NCBI RefSeq assembly: GCF_026342035.1 | Contig: NZ_JAPENM010000007.1 | Coordinates: 124,001 to 188,000, forward strand | Origin: Aldersonia sp. NBC_00410 | GTDB lineage: Bacteria; Actinomycetota; Actinomycetes; Mycobacteriales; Mycobacteriaceae | Direction of reading: 5' to 3' | Length of the DNA: 64,000 bases | Shown here: positions 52,201-55,285 of the stretch, one piece after another | Numbering within the stretch: the first letter of the stretch is position 1 | How the letters are laid out: every line of letters begins with the position of its first letter | Translations under genes and position numbers: made by a program | The notes under the pieces: model-generated | Seen by the model: the letters and a program-made list of their open reading frames with translations, nothing else | What the model was told of the DNA's origin: nothing | Databases searched by the model: none

Positions 52201-52424
52201 GTCATACGCCCGCAGTATTCGACGGCGACGTGCAGTTCCTCACGGCCGGCGCGGACGATCCCACCGGTGCTCTGGCCGCGGACGGATGGGCGGAGCACGT
52301 CACGGGCAGTGTGCACAACGATGTCGTGCCCAGCACGCATTGGCAGATGACTGCGCCGGAGGTGCTGCCGCGGATCGCCGCAGCGCTGGCCGCGGTCGAT
52401 GTGGTCAATCCGGCACGCACATAG
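32439..52424 (+). CDS. Giant non-ribosomal peptide synthetase, modules 8-13 with terminal thioesterase
   Basis: A 6661-residue synthetase that completes the assembly line. Order: A8-T8, C9-A9-T9, C10-A10-T10-E2, C11-A11-T11, C12-A12-T12, C13-A13-T13-TE. It has no N-terminal C domain; the needed one is C8 at the end of the first protein. Carrier serines are at 563, 1620, 2683, 4227, 5280 and 6350. All five C domains keep HHxxxDG, E2 has HHFVVDGVSW, and every A domain keeps TSGSTGRPKG and GKLDRKALP. The ATG at 32439 follows AAAGGTGAAG and lies 68 bp after the first gene. The first 25 residues are an Arg-rich tail (nine Arg in residues 9-25). Pocket codes predict Ser at A9, A11 and A12. The TE has GWSLGG (Ser6481), Asp6508 and His6634. 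Confidence 0.97.
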   Translation: MEPTNVPPRARARRRRPDRPSRGSRVPLLPQLLEVAVEANPTGVAVVAGDRSLSYAELDELSSRLARLLIGRGVGPESAVAIGIRRSLESVVAVWAVAKTGAAYVPVDPNYPQARIEYMLADSNAGIGLTTTAFAPVLGDRTEWIVIDDPAIEACVAAESSDPVTYADRVAVLRAEHPAYVIYTSGSTGRPKGVLVTHGGLASLCESQCEYYRATAQSRVLHFASPSFDVAVAEMLLAVGAAATLVVAPIDLVGGAELASFVREQSVTHLLMTPTVLATVDPTALDLVETVVVGGEACPPELVEVWAPGRWFVNGYGPTETTVVTNISAPLVAGGRVNIGKAIRNTASWVLDGRLHQVPVGAVGELYLSGPMLARGYHERRGLTAERFVANPFVAGERMYRTGDLVRWSESGDLDYLGRSDFQVKVRGFRIELGEIDAALQTHESVDFAVTVGHTGRTGVVTLAGYVVPVDGAVVDVDTVREHVARNLPAHMVPSSIMVIDAIPLTPNGKLDRKALPEPVFEAAVFRAPTTPIEQVVAGVFAEVLGIDQVGLDDDFFALGGNSVVATQMMSRLGAALDTTIPVRVIFEAPTVERLAVAVESHAGAGRVALVAGPRPERVPLSLAQSRMWFLNRLDPESAAYNIPMAIRLSGELDTAALQSAVADVVGRHESLRTIYPEVDGVPAQVVLPVLDVVTDLAAVTVTEHELLQSISVFVSRGFDVTREAAVRAKLFAVAGNEHVLVVAAHHITADGVSMGPLARDVMIAYESRSRGEAPGWSPLLVQYADFALWQRQVLGSEDDPESLIARQIDYWATQLADLPDELGLPLDRPRPTVASYRGGRVPFEVPAELHAGLVELARTHEATLFMVVHAALAVLLARLSGGDDVAIGTPIAGRGERELDDLIGMFVNTLVLRTGVNGAQSFTDLLARTRETDVAAFGHADVPFERLVEVLNPARSQARHPLFQVMLTFQNFAHTAFELPGLSMSGLDAGIESAKFDLQFSLAENTPGSSEHAGISGEISFARDLFDEGTVATIAARLVRVFGAMVADPRVAVGDVALLDAAEQSKILQKWNDTAVPGVSGLLRDSFERAVSASPDAVAVVFEGAALTYGEFAGRVNRLARHLISLGVGAESRVATAMGRGVDLLVGIHAVVAAGGAYVPVDPDHPADRIAYVLDSADPVAILSTTTDDVDLGDRSVLFVDSLDLSGYSDARVTDVDRVAPLRAENTAYVIYTSGSTGRPKGVAVTHAAIVNRLEWMQAAYTLDGSDVVLWKTPVTFDVSVWELFWALGVGARLVVAAPDGHRDPVYLAGVIERESVTTLHFVPSMMAAFVGAVTAGSCPSVRRVFASGEALTGDVAQRLRTVVPSTGLHNLYGPTEAAVDVTFHEVTDADTVSVPIGAPVFNTEVFVLDARLRPVPVGVPGELYLAGVQLARGYLGRADLTADRFVTNPYGQAGERMYRTGDLVRWNGSGELDYLGRTDFQVKLRGLRIELGEIEAALLAFDGVTQSVVLVHYDGITDRLVGYVVADAATDAEQLRRFVAARVPSYMVPEQIMILDSFPLNPSGKLDRKALPAPVFEVAVFRAPTTPIEQAVAGVFAEVLGLERVGLDDDFFALGGNSLLGMQVTSRLGQVLDATIPVRVLFDASTVEHLAVAVESHTGTGRVALVPQARPARVPLSLAQSRMWFLNRLDPESAAYNIPTAIRLSGALDTAALQSAVTDVMGRHESLRTVYPEIDGVGYQKVLSPEQVVLDLAPVSVTEAELFGAVAGFVGRGFDVIEQVPVRARLFRITDVADVNDVTDVADATDVFVLVMVLHHIATDGFSVGPLARDVMLAYESRTRGELPGWSPLPVQYADFALWQRAVLGSEDDPESLIAGQIDYWTTQLVGVPDELGLPFDRPRPAVASGRGATVGFEVPAKLHAALVEVARAHDATLFMVVHTALAVLLARLSGTNDVAIGTPIAGRGERELDDLIGMFVNTLVLRTGVDRGESFTDLLAGVRDTDLGAFGHADVPFERLVEVLNPARSQARHPLFQVALSFQNLGATRFDLPGLTVSGIDAAIDTAKFDLQVTLSESGAGGMTGALTYATELFDEVSMADFGRRLVRVFEAFVTNPAVLVGDVEILDAGEVAALTRVAGAGAMPVGLLPELLTASVVSSPEAVAVRFEGRSYSYAELDESSNRLARLLIGRGIGPENIVALALPRSYDMVLAVWAVAKTGAAYVPVDPTYPTDRVGYMLSDSAALLGITGSEFVRALPADGFEWLELDAPETDRGLAEYSADAVTDADRLASVRVSNTAYMIYTSGSTGRPKGVAVTHAGLAGVTAYATGLYGVSADSRFLHVCSPSFDPSVLEWTAAFSSGATLVIVPAGVIGGVELTELLAAERVTHSIITPAVLGTMDPAGLTEFAVVSVGGDVSTPELVARWAPGRRYFNGYGPTETTIISSYAELEAAGPVTIGTPVTGMSALVLDARLRPVPVSAAGELYLCGDALARGYHDRAGLTAERFVANPFTAGGELMYRTGDLVRWRRDGALEFVGRSDFQVKIRGFRVELGEIDAVLASHQSVQFAVTLGRQLDSGATVLVSYVQPASGAVIDTSVLAGFVGDRLPGHMVPSAFVVIEQVPLTPIGKLDRKALPEPVFEAAVFRAATTPLEQGIAEVMAEVLGLASVSVDDSFFAMGGDSIVSIQFVSRARARGIRFSPRDVFEQRTVAGLAEVAVFDDDTVEIVQLPELPGGGVGRLPLTPVMRGFLESGGDYRTFNQAVPVQVPASMDLELLTKTVAAVVDAHDMLRATLHRDDAGEWVFEARPVGSVEVADWLRHYPVPADIEDAELNAIASQAADAALRELDPQTGDLVRFLWFDFGADRHGVLYIVGHHFVVDGVSWRILVPDMAIAWSQLSAGHPVALAPVGTSMRRWTHALAEEALAPARATELDLWREVLDVADPLLGSRSLDPTVDIGSTVDRVDVEIPAEVADAVLRDLPELYRASVNDGLLAALAMALVTWRRKRGVDLSSALVRMEGHGREETLIPGADLSRTVGWFTSAYPVRADLAGIDLADAFAGGMAAGEAIKAVKEQLLTIPDRGMGYGLLRHFNPVGAVLDTLPQGQVSFNYLGRVGGAEVPAALADIGWGFSPALGELSSQVESSIPVHAVIDINAIVGEDGVLGAGFTFPRGVIDRADVAELADLWSDALRGLAQHSAAPNAGGLTPSDLPLVAVGQTDIDGWEQRYPNLTDVWQLSPLQSGMRFHAMLTADDAADIYTMQATLHLGGYVDAERLRSAAQALTERYTNLRTAFVTDSSGTAVQLVLDRVDVPWRELDVTGVAEGERAEQVRAVLAADQADGFDMTRPPLIRFALIRTGHDAWQLGVTVHHILLDGWSMPLLMRDLLVLYAVSGDQSVLPRVRDYRTFLVWLAERDREQSLATWKQALEDVEGPTLLESAGPRPAVSGAGKVGVELSEAETARLAKVAAGLGVTVNTMVQAAWAILLGAMTGSSDVVFGATVSGRPAEVAGVESMVGLFINTIPVRVRIAADATVSELLARLQFEQAGLLEHHYLGLTDIHHAAGVAALFNTLFVFESYPVDQAALSEAGSALDGMQVTGVDILDGSHYPLTVLVNLETQLVVDFKYDLAVFGTTEIETLAVRLLRVLATVTANTDIPVGDVDILDPTERDVLLSDWNATGVGVFDGLLLDRFEQTVAATPDAAAVVFEGAELSYAEFAGRVNRLARHLISLGVGPESRVTVAMRRGTDLLTAIYAIVTAGGAYVPVDPDHPPDRIAYVLDSADPVAVLTTLRDEFDAGDRTVLYVDTLDVSGYSADPITDADRVASLRADNTAYVIYTSGSTGRPKGVAVTHAAIVNRLEWMQAAYTLGGADAVLWKTPVTFDVSVWELFWAFGVGARLVVAAPDGHRDPVYLAGLIAEQSVTTLHFVPSMMAAFVGAVTAGSVPSVTRVFASGEALTGDVAQRLRTVVPSTGLHNLYGPTEAAVDVTFHEVTDADTVTVPIGAPVFNTEVFVLDARLRPVPVGVPGELYLAGVQLARGYLGRADLTADRFVTNPYGQAGERMYRTGDLVRWNGSGEIDYLGRTDFQVKLRGLRIELGEIETALLAFEDVTQSVVIVHNDGITDRLVGYVVGDAASDPEQIRAFVAARVPSYMVPEQIMILDSFPLNPSGKLDRKALPAPVFEVAVFRAPTTPIEQVVAGVFAEVLGLDRVGLDDDFFALGGNSLLAMQVVSRLGASLDATVPVRVLFEASTVEHLAVAVESHTDTGRVALVPQPRPEQIPLSLAQTRMWFLNRLNPGSAVDNIPAVLRITGPVDTDALQRAVTDLVERQETLRTIYPEVDGVGHQVVLPSADATPDATPVEVDPARAIDAVREFLLRGFDVTRETPFRVALFRLAADEHLLAVVMHHISGDGASVGPLARDVMVSYEARARGTEPGWAPLPVQYADYALWQRQVLGSEDDPESVISQQLSYWTRELAGLPEEISFPADRPRPHIASFAGAEVGFGIDAELGARIEELGRRLNATPFMVVHAALAVALSRLSGMNDIAIGTPVAGRGARELDDMVGMFVNTLVLRTGVDGGGSFADLLARTRETDLGAFGHADVPFERLVEIIDPARSQARNPLFQVMLAFQNFEQTRFEIAGLTIEGVENPTDTAKFDLLVTLGADPGGAGYGGTLTYATDLFDEATVAGFGQRLVRVLDAVTADPSVAVGDVELLTPAERALVVSDWNATNVGAFDGLLLDRFEQTVAATPDAAAVVFEGAELSYAEFAGRVNRLARHLISLGVGPESRVTVAMRRGTDLLTAIYAIVTAGGAYVPVDPDHPADRIAYVLDSADPVAILSTTGDDVDLGDRPALFVDSLDLSGYSDARIGDAERTAPLRAGNTAYVIYTSGSTGRPKGVAVTHAAIVNRLEWMQSAYRLNESDVVLWKTPVTFDVSVWELFWAFGVGARLVVAAPDGHRDPVYLAGLIERESVTTLHFVPSMMAAFVGAVTAGSCPSVTRVFASGEALTGDVAQRLRTVVPGTGLHNLYGPTEAAVDVTFHEVTDADTVTVPIGAPVFNTEVFVLDARLRPVPVGVPGELYLAGVQLARGYLGRADLTADRFVTNPYGQAGERMYRTGDLVRWSGSGEIEYLGRTDFQVKLRGLRIELGEIETALLTFDAVTQSVVVVHNDVITDRLVGYVVADASTDAEQLRRFVAARVPSYMVPEQIMILDSFPLNPSGKLDRKALPAPVFEVAVFRAPTTPIEQAVAGVFAEALGIERVGLDDDFFALGGNSLLGMQVTSRLGQVLDATIPVRVLFEASTVEHLAVAVESHTGAARVALVARERPERIPLSLAQTRMWFLNRMDPESPAYNIPMAIRLSGALDTAALRLAVTDVVARHESLRTIYPEIDGAPVQLVLRAADAGVDLVVETVTADTAIDRVTALAVAGFDVTEAVPARVHLLEISDSPGEFMLVVVVHHVSSDGSSMAPLTRDVMLAYESRARGEAPGWAPLPVQYADYALWQREALGDENDPESLVARQIDYWTTQLTGLPEELDLPLDRPRPAVQSFRGGRVPIALSAQLHAELVEVARSHDATLFMVMHAALAVLLARLSGNEDIAIGTPIAGRGERELDDLIGMFVNTLVFRAQVVPVLSFAELLARVRETDLAAFGNADVPFERLVEVLNPARSQARHPLFQVGMSFQNLARSRFELPGLTVSGLEAEMGTSQFDLHLIIGDSYDEDGAPAGLGGVLTFATDVFDESTVAAFAQRFERLLASIVTDSTAAVGDIEILDSAERDLVLVGRNDTAAVLPGGLVFGSLERHVAASPNAVAVVFEDESLTYGEFGARVNRLARWLVSQGVGPEIRVALAMRRGLDFITAVYAVVTAGGVYVPVDPDQPAERVEYVMSSADPALVLATGGDEFVSAGRPVARVDTLDLSEFSPAPLTDADRVGLLYPDNTAYVIYTSGSTGRPKGVAVSHRAIVHQAQWMVHEYGIGPEDVYLHKVPTTFDLSLWANTVPFTAGARLVIATPEGHRDPAYLCRVVAEQGVTLTDFVPSMLALFARQARPEQLGTLRDVFVIGEALPVETVHAFAGVSTARVHNLYGPTEAAVSITAVEVPANAEAISIGVPESNAQVFVLDARLRPVPDGVAGELYLAGVQLARGYFGRADLSAERFLANPYGPAGGRMYRTGDLVRWTAVPDGRSAGSAPTAELVYLGRTDFQVKFRGQRIELGEIETALLGLAGVEQSVAIVRADDLGDRLVAYVVPSAGVEIDPQQVRAELGRVLPSYMVPESMLVLEALPLNPSGKLDRKALPAPVFEAAVFRIPTTPTERSIAAAFESVLGVVTIGADDNFFDLGGNSLSAVRVVAALREAGLDMPLQWLFSEPTPASIARRLGGDVGAEGMGLGVVLPIRTGGDEAPIFCVHPIVGLAWCYGGLSRLVDRDRPIYGIQTPALSDKKFRPDTLRELARRYVTEIRAIAPSGPYHLLGWSLGGVLAHEIAVQLQQSGEHVARLVMIDSHVRAAETGAVSALSVRDLLGGMGIVHHDEIFDEPGMDTGTLDAAAAGLARQYAMDVETATDLVRTLVDNAVRDMGLLAGHTPAVFDGDVQFLTAGADDPTGALAADGWAEHVTGSVHNDVVPSTHWQMTAPEVLPRIAAALAAVDVVNPART
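34249..37420 (+). other. NRPS module 9: C9 - A9 (serine) - T9
   Basis: C9 (about residues 616-1060) has HHITADG and is closely similar to C2 of the first protein. A9 (about 1083-1575) has the serine pocket D V W H F S L V D (FDVSVWELF, TLHFVPSM, VFASGEAL, NLYGPTEAAVD). T9 serine is 1620. Confidence 0.88.
37421..42090 (+). other. NRPS module 10: C10 - A10 - T10 - E2 (D-residue)
   Basis: C10 (about residues 1671-2120) has HHIATDG after the longest V-T-D/V-A-D expansion. A10 (about 2147-2640) has pocket D P L I S G G I I, as A3 and A5. T10 serine 2683 is in GGDSI. E2 (about 2738-3210) has HHFVVDGVSW, EGHGRE, TVGWFTSAYPV and FNYLG and is a close copy of E1. Residue 10 should be the same amino acid as residue 5, and D. 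Confidence 0.87.
37809..37865. repeat. Coding minisatellite in C10
   Basis: Longest copy: about six 9-base units encoding ITDVADVNDVTDVADATDV, immediately upstream of the HHIATDG motif of C10. Confidence 0.75.
42091..45240 (+). other. NRPS module 11: C11 (DCL type) - A11 (serine) - T11
   Basis: C11 (about residues 3232-3650) begins WQLSPLQSGMRF and has HHILLDGWS, the DCL form expected after E2. A11 (about 3688-4180) has the serine pocket D V W H F S L V D. T11 serine is 4227. Its first part (43518-43732) is shared almost exactly with A12. Confidence 0.88.
43518..43732. repeat. 215-bp near-perfect repeat, A11 copy
   Basis: Matches 46677-46891 (offset 3159) with one mismatch at 43655. It covers the N-terminal A1-A2 core region of adenylation domain A11. 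Confidence 0.92.
46677..46891. repeat. 215-bp near-perfect repeat, A12 copy
   Basis: Partner of 43518-43732. Similarity to A11 drops right after 46891, where the sequence switches to an A2-like tract. Confidence 0.92.
46914..47200. repeat. A2-like tract within A12
   Basis: Matches 11224-11510 of the first NRPS gene (offset 35690) with three mismatches that I could count over 287 bp. It covers the A2-A3 core region. Confidence 0.9.
48401..51600 (+). other. NRPS module 13: C13 - A13 - T13
   Basis: C13 (about residues 5332-5780) has HHVSSDG. A13 (about 5800-6300) has FDLSLWANT, LTDFVPSM, VFVIGEAL and NLYGPTEAAVS, giving pocket D L W D F I L V S. The Asp at the 278 position is unlike every other domain here and could face a basic or polar side chain; unassigned. 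T13 serine is 6350 in GGNSL. Confidence 0.84.
50998..51039. repeat. In-frame palindromic element in A13
   Basis: Encodes AVPDGRSAGSAPTA between GDLVRW and YLGR of A13, the same site and length as in A6. It shares the CGCTCCGCAGGCTCCGCTCC core with the A6 copy. Confidence 0.75.
51601..52424 (+). other. Terminal type I thioesterase domain
   Basis: Alpha/beta-hydrolase domain (residues about 6397-6655) that releases the finished peptide by cyclisation or hydrolysis. It opens PIFCVHPIVGLAWCY. Catalytic triad by motif: Ser6481 in GWSLGG, Asp6508 in VMIDSH, His6634 in STHWQM. Whether it cyclises cannot be read from sequence. Confidence 0.9.
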
Positions 52425-52457
52425 CGGAGGGCTCGGAGCCAACGGAACCGTTGCACA

Positions 52458-52475
52458 TGTAACGCTGCGGTTACA
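52458..52475. promoter_or_regulatory. Perfect inverted repeat upstream of the esterase gene
   Basis: TGTAAC (52458-52463), six-base spacer, GTTACA (52470-52475): an 18-bp dyad in the 168-bp gap between the second NRPS gene and the esterase. The AT-rich stretch after it (52480-52505) could hold the promoter. It has the size and symmetry of a dimeric regulator site; the regulator is unknown. A weak hairpin after the NRPS gene is the alternative, but no T-run follows. Confidence 0.5.
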
Positions 52476-52592
52476 GGACCGATATTTAGTCAAACGTCCA
52501 GTATCGCGCGGATCGCCACGGCGAACGTGTGCGTCTGACCTGGGGGACAGGTGTGTGCCGCTCCCCCGACACGAATGAAAGGTTGATGGTCC

Positions 52593-53654
52593 ATGCCCAG
52601 AGCCAGGAGGGCGGTCCGACGCCTCGGAGTGCGCGCACTCGTCCTTACCAGCGCACTGCTGATGGTTCCGATCGCCGGAGTTGCCGGTGTCGCCGCTGCT
52701 CAGCCGACCGGTGGTGCGCCTGCGGTACCGAGCGTGACATCGGCGGACGGCTCGAAGATTGTCTCGATCAAAGATCGAGGTAAGCAAGGGCTGCGTGTCA
52801 CGGTGCATTCGACCGCGATGGACAGAGACATCCCGTTGGCCGTGCTGCGGCCCGCGGATACCAGCAAGCCCGCGCCAACGCTGTACCTGCTCAACGGCGG
52901 CGGTGGCGGTGAGGACCGTGCAAGTTGGGGTGACCAGACCGATTACATCGGCTTCTTCGCCGACAAGCACGTGAATGTCGTAACCCCGCTCGCCGGCAAG
53001 TGGACCTACTACACGGACTGGGTCAATACGGACCCGACGCTGGGCAAGAACAAATGGACGACGTTCCTGACGCAGGAAGTTCCGCCACTCATCGATGCGG
53101 CCCTCGACACGACCCGGGTCAACGCAATCGCCGGGCTGTCGACGTCGGGCACCTCGGTGTTCAACCTGGCGATCGCCGCACCGGGGCTGTACAAGGGCAT
53201 TGGTGCGTACTCGGGATGTGCTCAGACCTCGGACCCGGTCGGCCAGGAGCTCGTGAAAACGGTGGTCGACGTCTGGGGTAATAGCGACGTCACGAACATG
53301 TGGGGCCCACTGAACGGCCCGATGTGGGCGGCCAATGACCCGTTTGTGCAAGCCGACAAGCTGCGCGGTTACTCGATCTACGTGTCCACCGGCAACGGAC
53401 TTCCGGGCCCGCACGACACGCTCGAGAATCCGGCGCTCAAGGGCTCGGTCCCCACACTGGCCAACCAGATGATCGTCGGCGGCGCCATCGAGGCGGCTAC
53501 CAACCAGTGCTCGCACAACCTGGCGGGCCGGCTCGGACAGCTCGGCATCCCCGCCACGTTCAACTTCAAGCCGACCGGCACTCACTCGTGGGGCTACTGG
53601 GAGGACGACCTGCACGACTCCTGGCCGATCCTCGCCCAGTCGATGGGCATCTGA
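52593..53654 (+). CDS. Secreted mycolyltransferase-family (antigen 85-like) esterase
   Basis: Exported alpha/beta hydrolase of 353 aa related to antigen 85/corynebacterial mycolyltransferases, which move mycolic acids onto trehalose or arabinogalactan. It has a basic N-terminus (MPRARRAVRRLGVR), a hydrophobic segment and an AQP-type signal cleavage near residue 37. The mature part has TLYLLNGGGGGEDRASWG, WTYYTDW, the nucleophile elbow AGLSTSGTSVFNLA (GLSxSG) and a C-terminal GTHSWGYWEDDL with the likely catalytic His. AAAGGTTGATGGTCC precedes the ATG. It lies 168 bp after the NRPS genes on the same strand and ends in a strong terminator, so it may be read from its own promoter. Involvement in acyl transfer to the peptide is only a possibility; a cell-envelope role is the default. 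Confidence 0.87.
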   Translation: MPRARRAVRRLGVRALVLTSALLMVPIAGVAGVAAAQPTGGAPAVPSVTSADGSKIVSIKDRGKQGLRVTVHSTAMDRDIPLAVLRPADTSKPAPTLYLLNGGGGGEDRASWGDQTDYIGFFADKHVNVVTPLAGKWTYYTDWVNTDPTLGKNKWTTFLTQEVPPLIDAALDTTRVNAIAGLSTSGTSVFNLAIAAPGLYKGIGAYSGCAQTSDPVGQELVKTVVDVWGNSDVTNMWGPLNGPMWAANDPFVQADKLRGYSIYVSTGNGLPGPHDTLENPALKGSVPTLANQMIVGGAIEAATNQCSHNLAGRLGQLGIPATFNFKPTGTHSWGYWEDDLHDSWPILAQSMGI

Positions 53655-53678
53655 GCGAACGCCACATCAGACCCGTCA

Positions 53679-53718
53679 GCAACCGAGACCGGAGCCGTCA
53701 GGCTCCGGTCTCGGTTGC
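53679..53718 (+). terminator. Strong intrinsic terminator after the esterase gene
   Basis: A perfect 18-bp stem (53679-53696 with 53701-53718) and a GTCA tetraloop, followed by TTT. It starts 25 bases after the stop codon and should end transcription of the NRPS/esterase side before the iron-regulated gene. Confidence 0.92.
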
Positions 53719-53893
53719 TTTGCGGTAGGCCCAGATGGGTGCCGCCGACATTGAGCGCCGCGCACGGACTACGGCTCGTCGGTGGGGTATCCGCCCCCAA
53801 AAAAACACGTGGGGAGCCCCAACAATCCAGAGTGGGGCCGCGCACGACCTGGTCTCGGACCGATCGGCGAAGGATTTGCGCGCCCGGCGATGG

Positions 53894-53912
53894 GTAGGTT
53901 AGCCTCACTTAA
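53894..53912 (+). promoter_or_regulatory. IdeR/DmdR1-type iron box
   Basis: Nineteen-base site matching the mycobacterial/nocardial consensus TTAGGTTAGSCTAACCTAA at 16 positions (counting S as G or C); the core AGGTTAGCCT is intact. It lies 42-60 bases before the ATG of the N-monooxygenase, so that gene should be repressed by Fe-loaded IdeR. Confidence 0.85.
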
Positions 53913-53953
53913 CTCCGGGTGGTAACGGAGACCGGTGGGTGCGGGAGGTTGCG

Positions 53954-55285
53954 ATGACGACGCAGGAGAACCTCGACATGACCCACACCGAAATCGTCGA
54001 CGTCGCCGGGATCGGCTTCGGCCCCTCCAACCTCGCCCTGGCGATTGCGCTCGAGGAATTCAACGCCGAGCGCGCTCCCTCGGACCGGCTCGCCGCGAAA
54101 TTCGTGGAGAGCAAGGAACAGTTCGGCTGGCATCCCGGGATGCTGCTGCCCGGCACCACGATGCAGGTCTCGTTCCTCAAGGATCTGGCTACCCAGCGCA
54201 ACGTCCGAAGCCGGTACTCGTTCCTGAACTATCTCGCCGAGATGCGCCGGCTGCCGGACTTCATCAACCATCAGACGTTCTTCCCGACCCGCTACGAATT
54301 CCAGGACTATCTCGCGTGGGCCGCGCGCACGGTCGACGCCGACGTCGTCTACGGCACCCGTGCCGAATCGATCGAGATCGCAGGCGACCACTTCGAAATC
54401 CTGCTCGGCGGACAGCGTTCCGGCGTGCTGCGCGCACGCAACGTCATCGTCGCCACGGGTTTGGCCCAGCGACTGCCCGACGGGGTGACCGGGTCGCGCC
54501 GGGTGTTCCACAACCACCGTTTCCTCGACCACCTGGCGAACATGCCCGAGCCGACGCACCAGAATTTCGTCGTACTCGGCGCGGGCCAGAGCGCGGCCGA
54601 GGTGGTGTCGTATCTGCACAGCAACTACCCGAACGCGTCGGTGCATGCGGTATTCGCCAAGTACGGCTACAGCCCGTCGGACGACAGCCCCTACGCGAAC
54701 CGGATCTTCGACTCCACAGCGGTGGACGATTTCCATGCCTCATCGCCGGAGTTCCGCCGACGGCTGATGAACTACCACCGCGGCACCAACTACTCGGCCG
54801 TCGATCTCCCGCTGATCGAGGATCTGTACGCCCGCGAGTACGACGAGCGGGTGCGCGGTGAGCGTCGGCTGTTCATGCACGGCGCATCGAGCGCGATCGC
54901 GGTGGACGAGTCTGCCGATGGCGTCGCGGTGACCGTGGTGCACGAACCGACCGGGCTGACCGAGGAACTCGTCTGCGACGCGGTGGTGTGCGCGACCGGT
55001 TTCAACCCGATGGATCTGCACGCCACCCTCGGCAACCTCGCGGATGTCGTGGTGACCGACGAGCACGGCCCGCGGGTCGCACGTGACTACCGACTGGTGA
55101 CGACCACGCCGCTGCCGGGCGGGATCTTCCTGCAGGGCGGCACGGAACACACGCACGGCATCTCATCGTCACTGCTGTCCAACGTAGCCATCCGCAGCGG
55201 CGAGATCGTCCGCTCCGTGGCACGGGACCAACAGCGGCAGCCGGCCCCGGCCGGCGATTCGACCGACCGGGTGCGCACCGGCTAG
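53954..55285 (+). CDS. L-lysine/L-ornithine N-monooxygenase (MbtG/NbtG-like), siderophore biosynthesis
   Basis: Flavin-dependent N-hydroxylase of the SidA/PvdA/IucD family (443 aa) that makes the hydroxamate precursor of siderophores from lysine or ornithine, or acts on the acylated chain. The ATG at 53954 is preferred over an upstream GTG (53939) because GGGAGG lies five bases before it. FAD site GIGFGPSNLALAIAL near residue 19; substrate/FAD segment HPGMLLPGTTMQVSFLKDLAT; NADPH site VLGAGQSAAEVVSYL; C-terminal ATGFNP and GTEHTHGISSSLLS. The iron box upstream supports a siderophore role. It probably belongs to a nocobactin/mycobactin-type pathway encoded elsewhere; the NRPS promoter region lacks a similar box. 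It ends with a four-base overlap of the convergent lysozyme gene. Confidence 0.92.
   Translation: MTTQENLDMTHTEIVDVAGIGFGPSNLALAIALEEFNAERAPSDRLAAKFVESKEQFGWHPGMLLPGTTMQVSFLKDLATQRNVRSRYSFLNYLAEMRRLPDFINHQTFFPTRYEFQDYLAWAARTVDADVVYGTRAESIEIAGDHFEILLGGQRSGVLRARNVIVATGLAQRLPDGVTGSRRVFHNHRFLDHLANMPEPTHQNFVVLGAGQSAAEVVSYLHSNYPNASVHAVFAKYGYSPSDDSPYANRIFDSTAVDDFHASSPEFRRRLMNYHRGTNYSAVDLPLIEDLYAREYDERVRGERRLFMHGASSAIAVDESADGVAVTVVHEPTGLTEELVCDAVVCATGFNPMDLHATLGNLADVVVTDEHGPRVARDYRLVTTTPLPGGIFLQGGTEHTHGISSSLLSNVAIRSGEIVRSVARDQQRQPAPAGDSTDRVRTG

Noticed and set aside
6388-52424. CRISPR-like or tandem-repeat arrays
   Set aside because: The repeats are homologous NRPS domains about 3 kb apart, not short evenly spaced repeats with unique spacers.
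53594-53908. Reverse-strand 104-codon open frame between the esterase and the N-monooxygenase
   Set aside because: It runs across the terminator hairpin and iron box and has no protein-like features.
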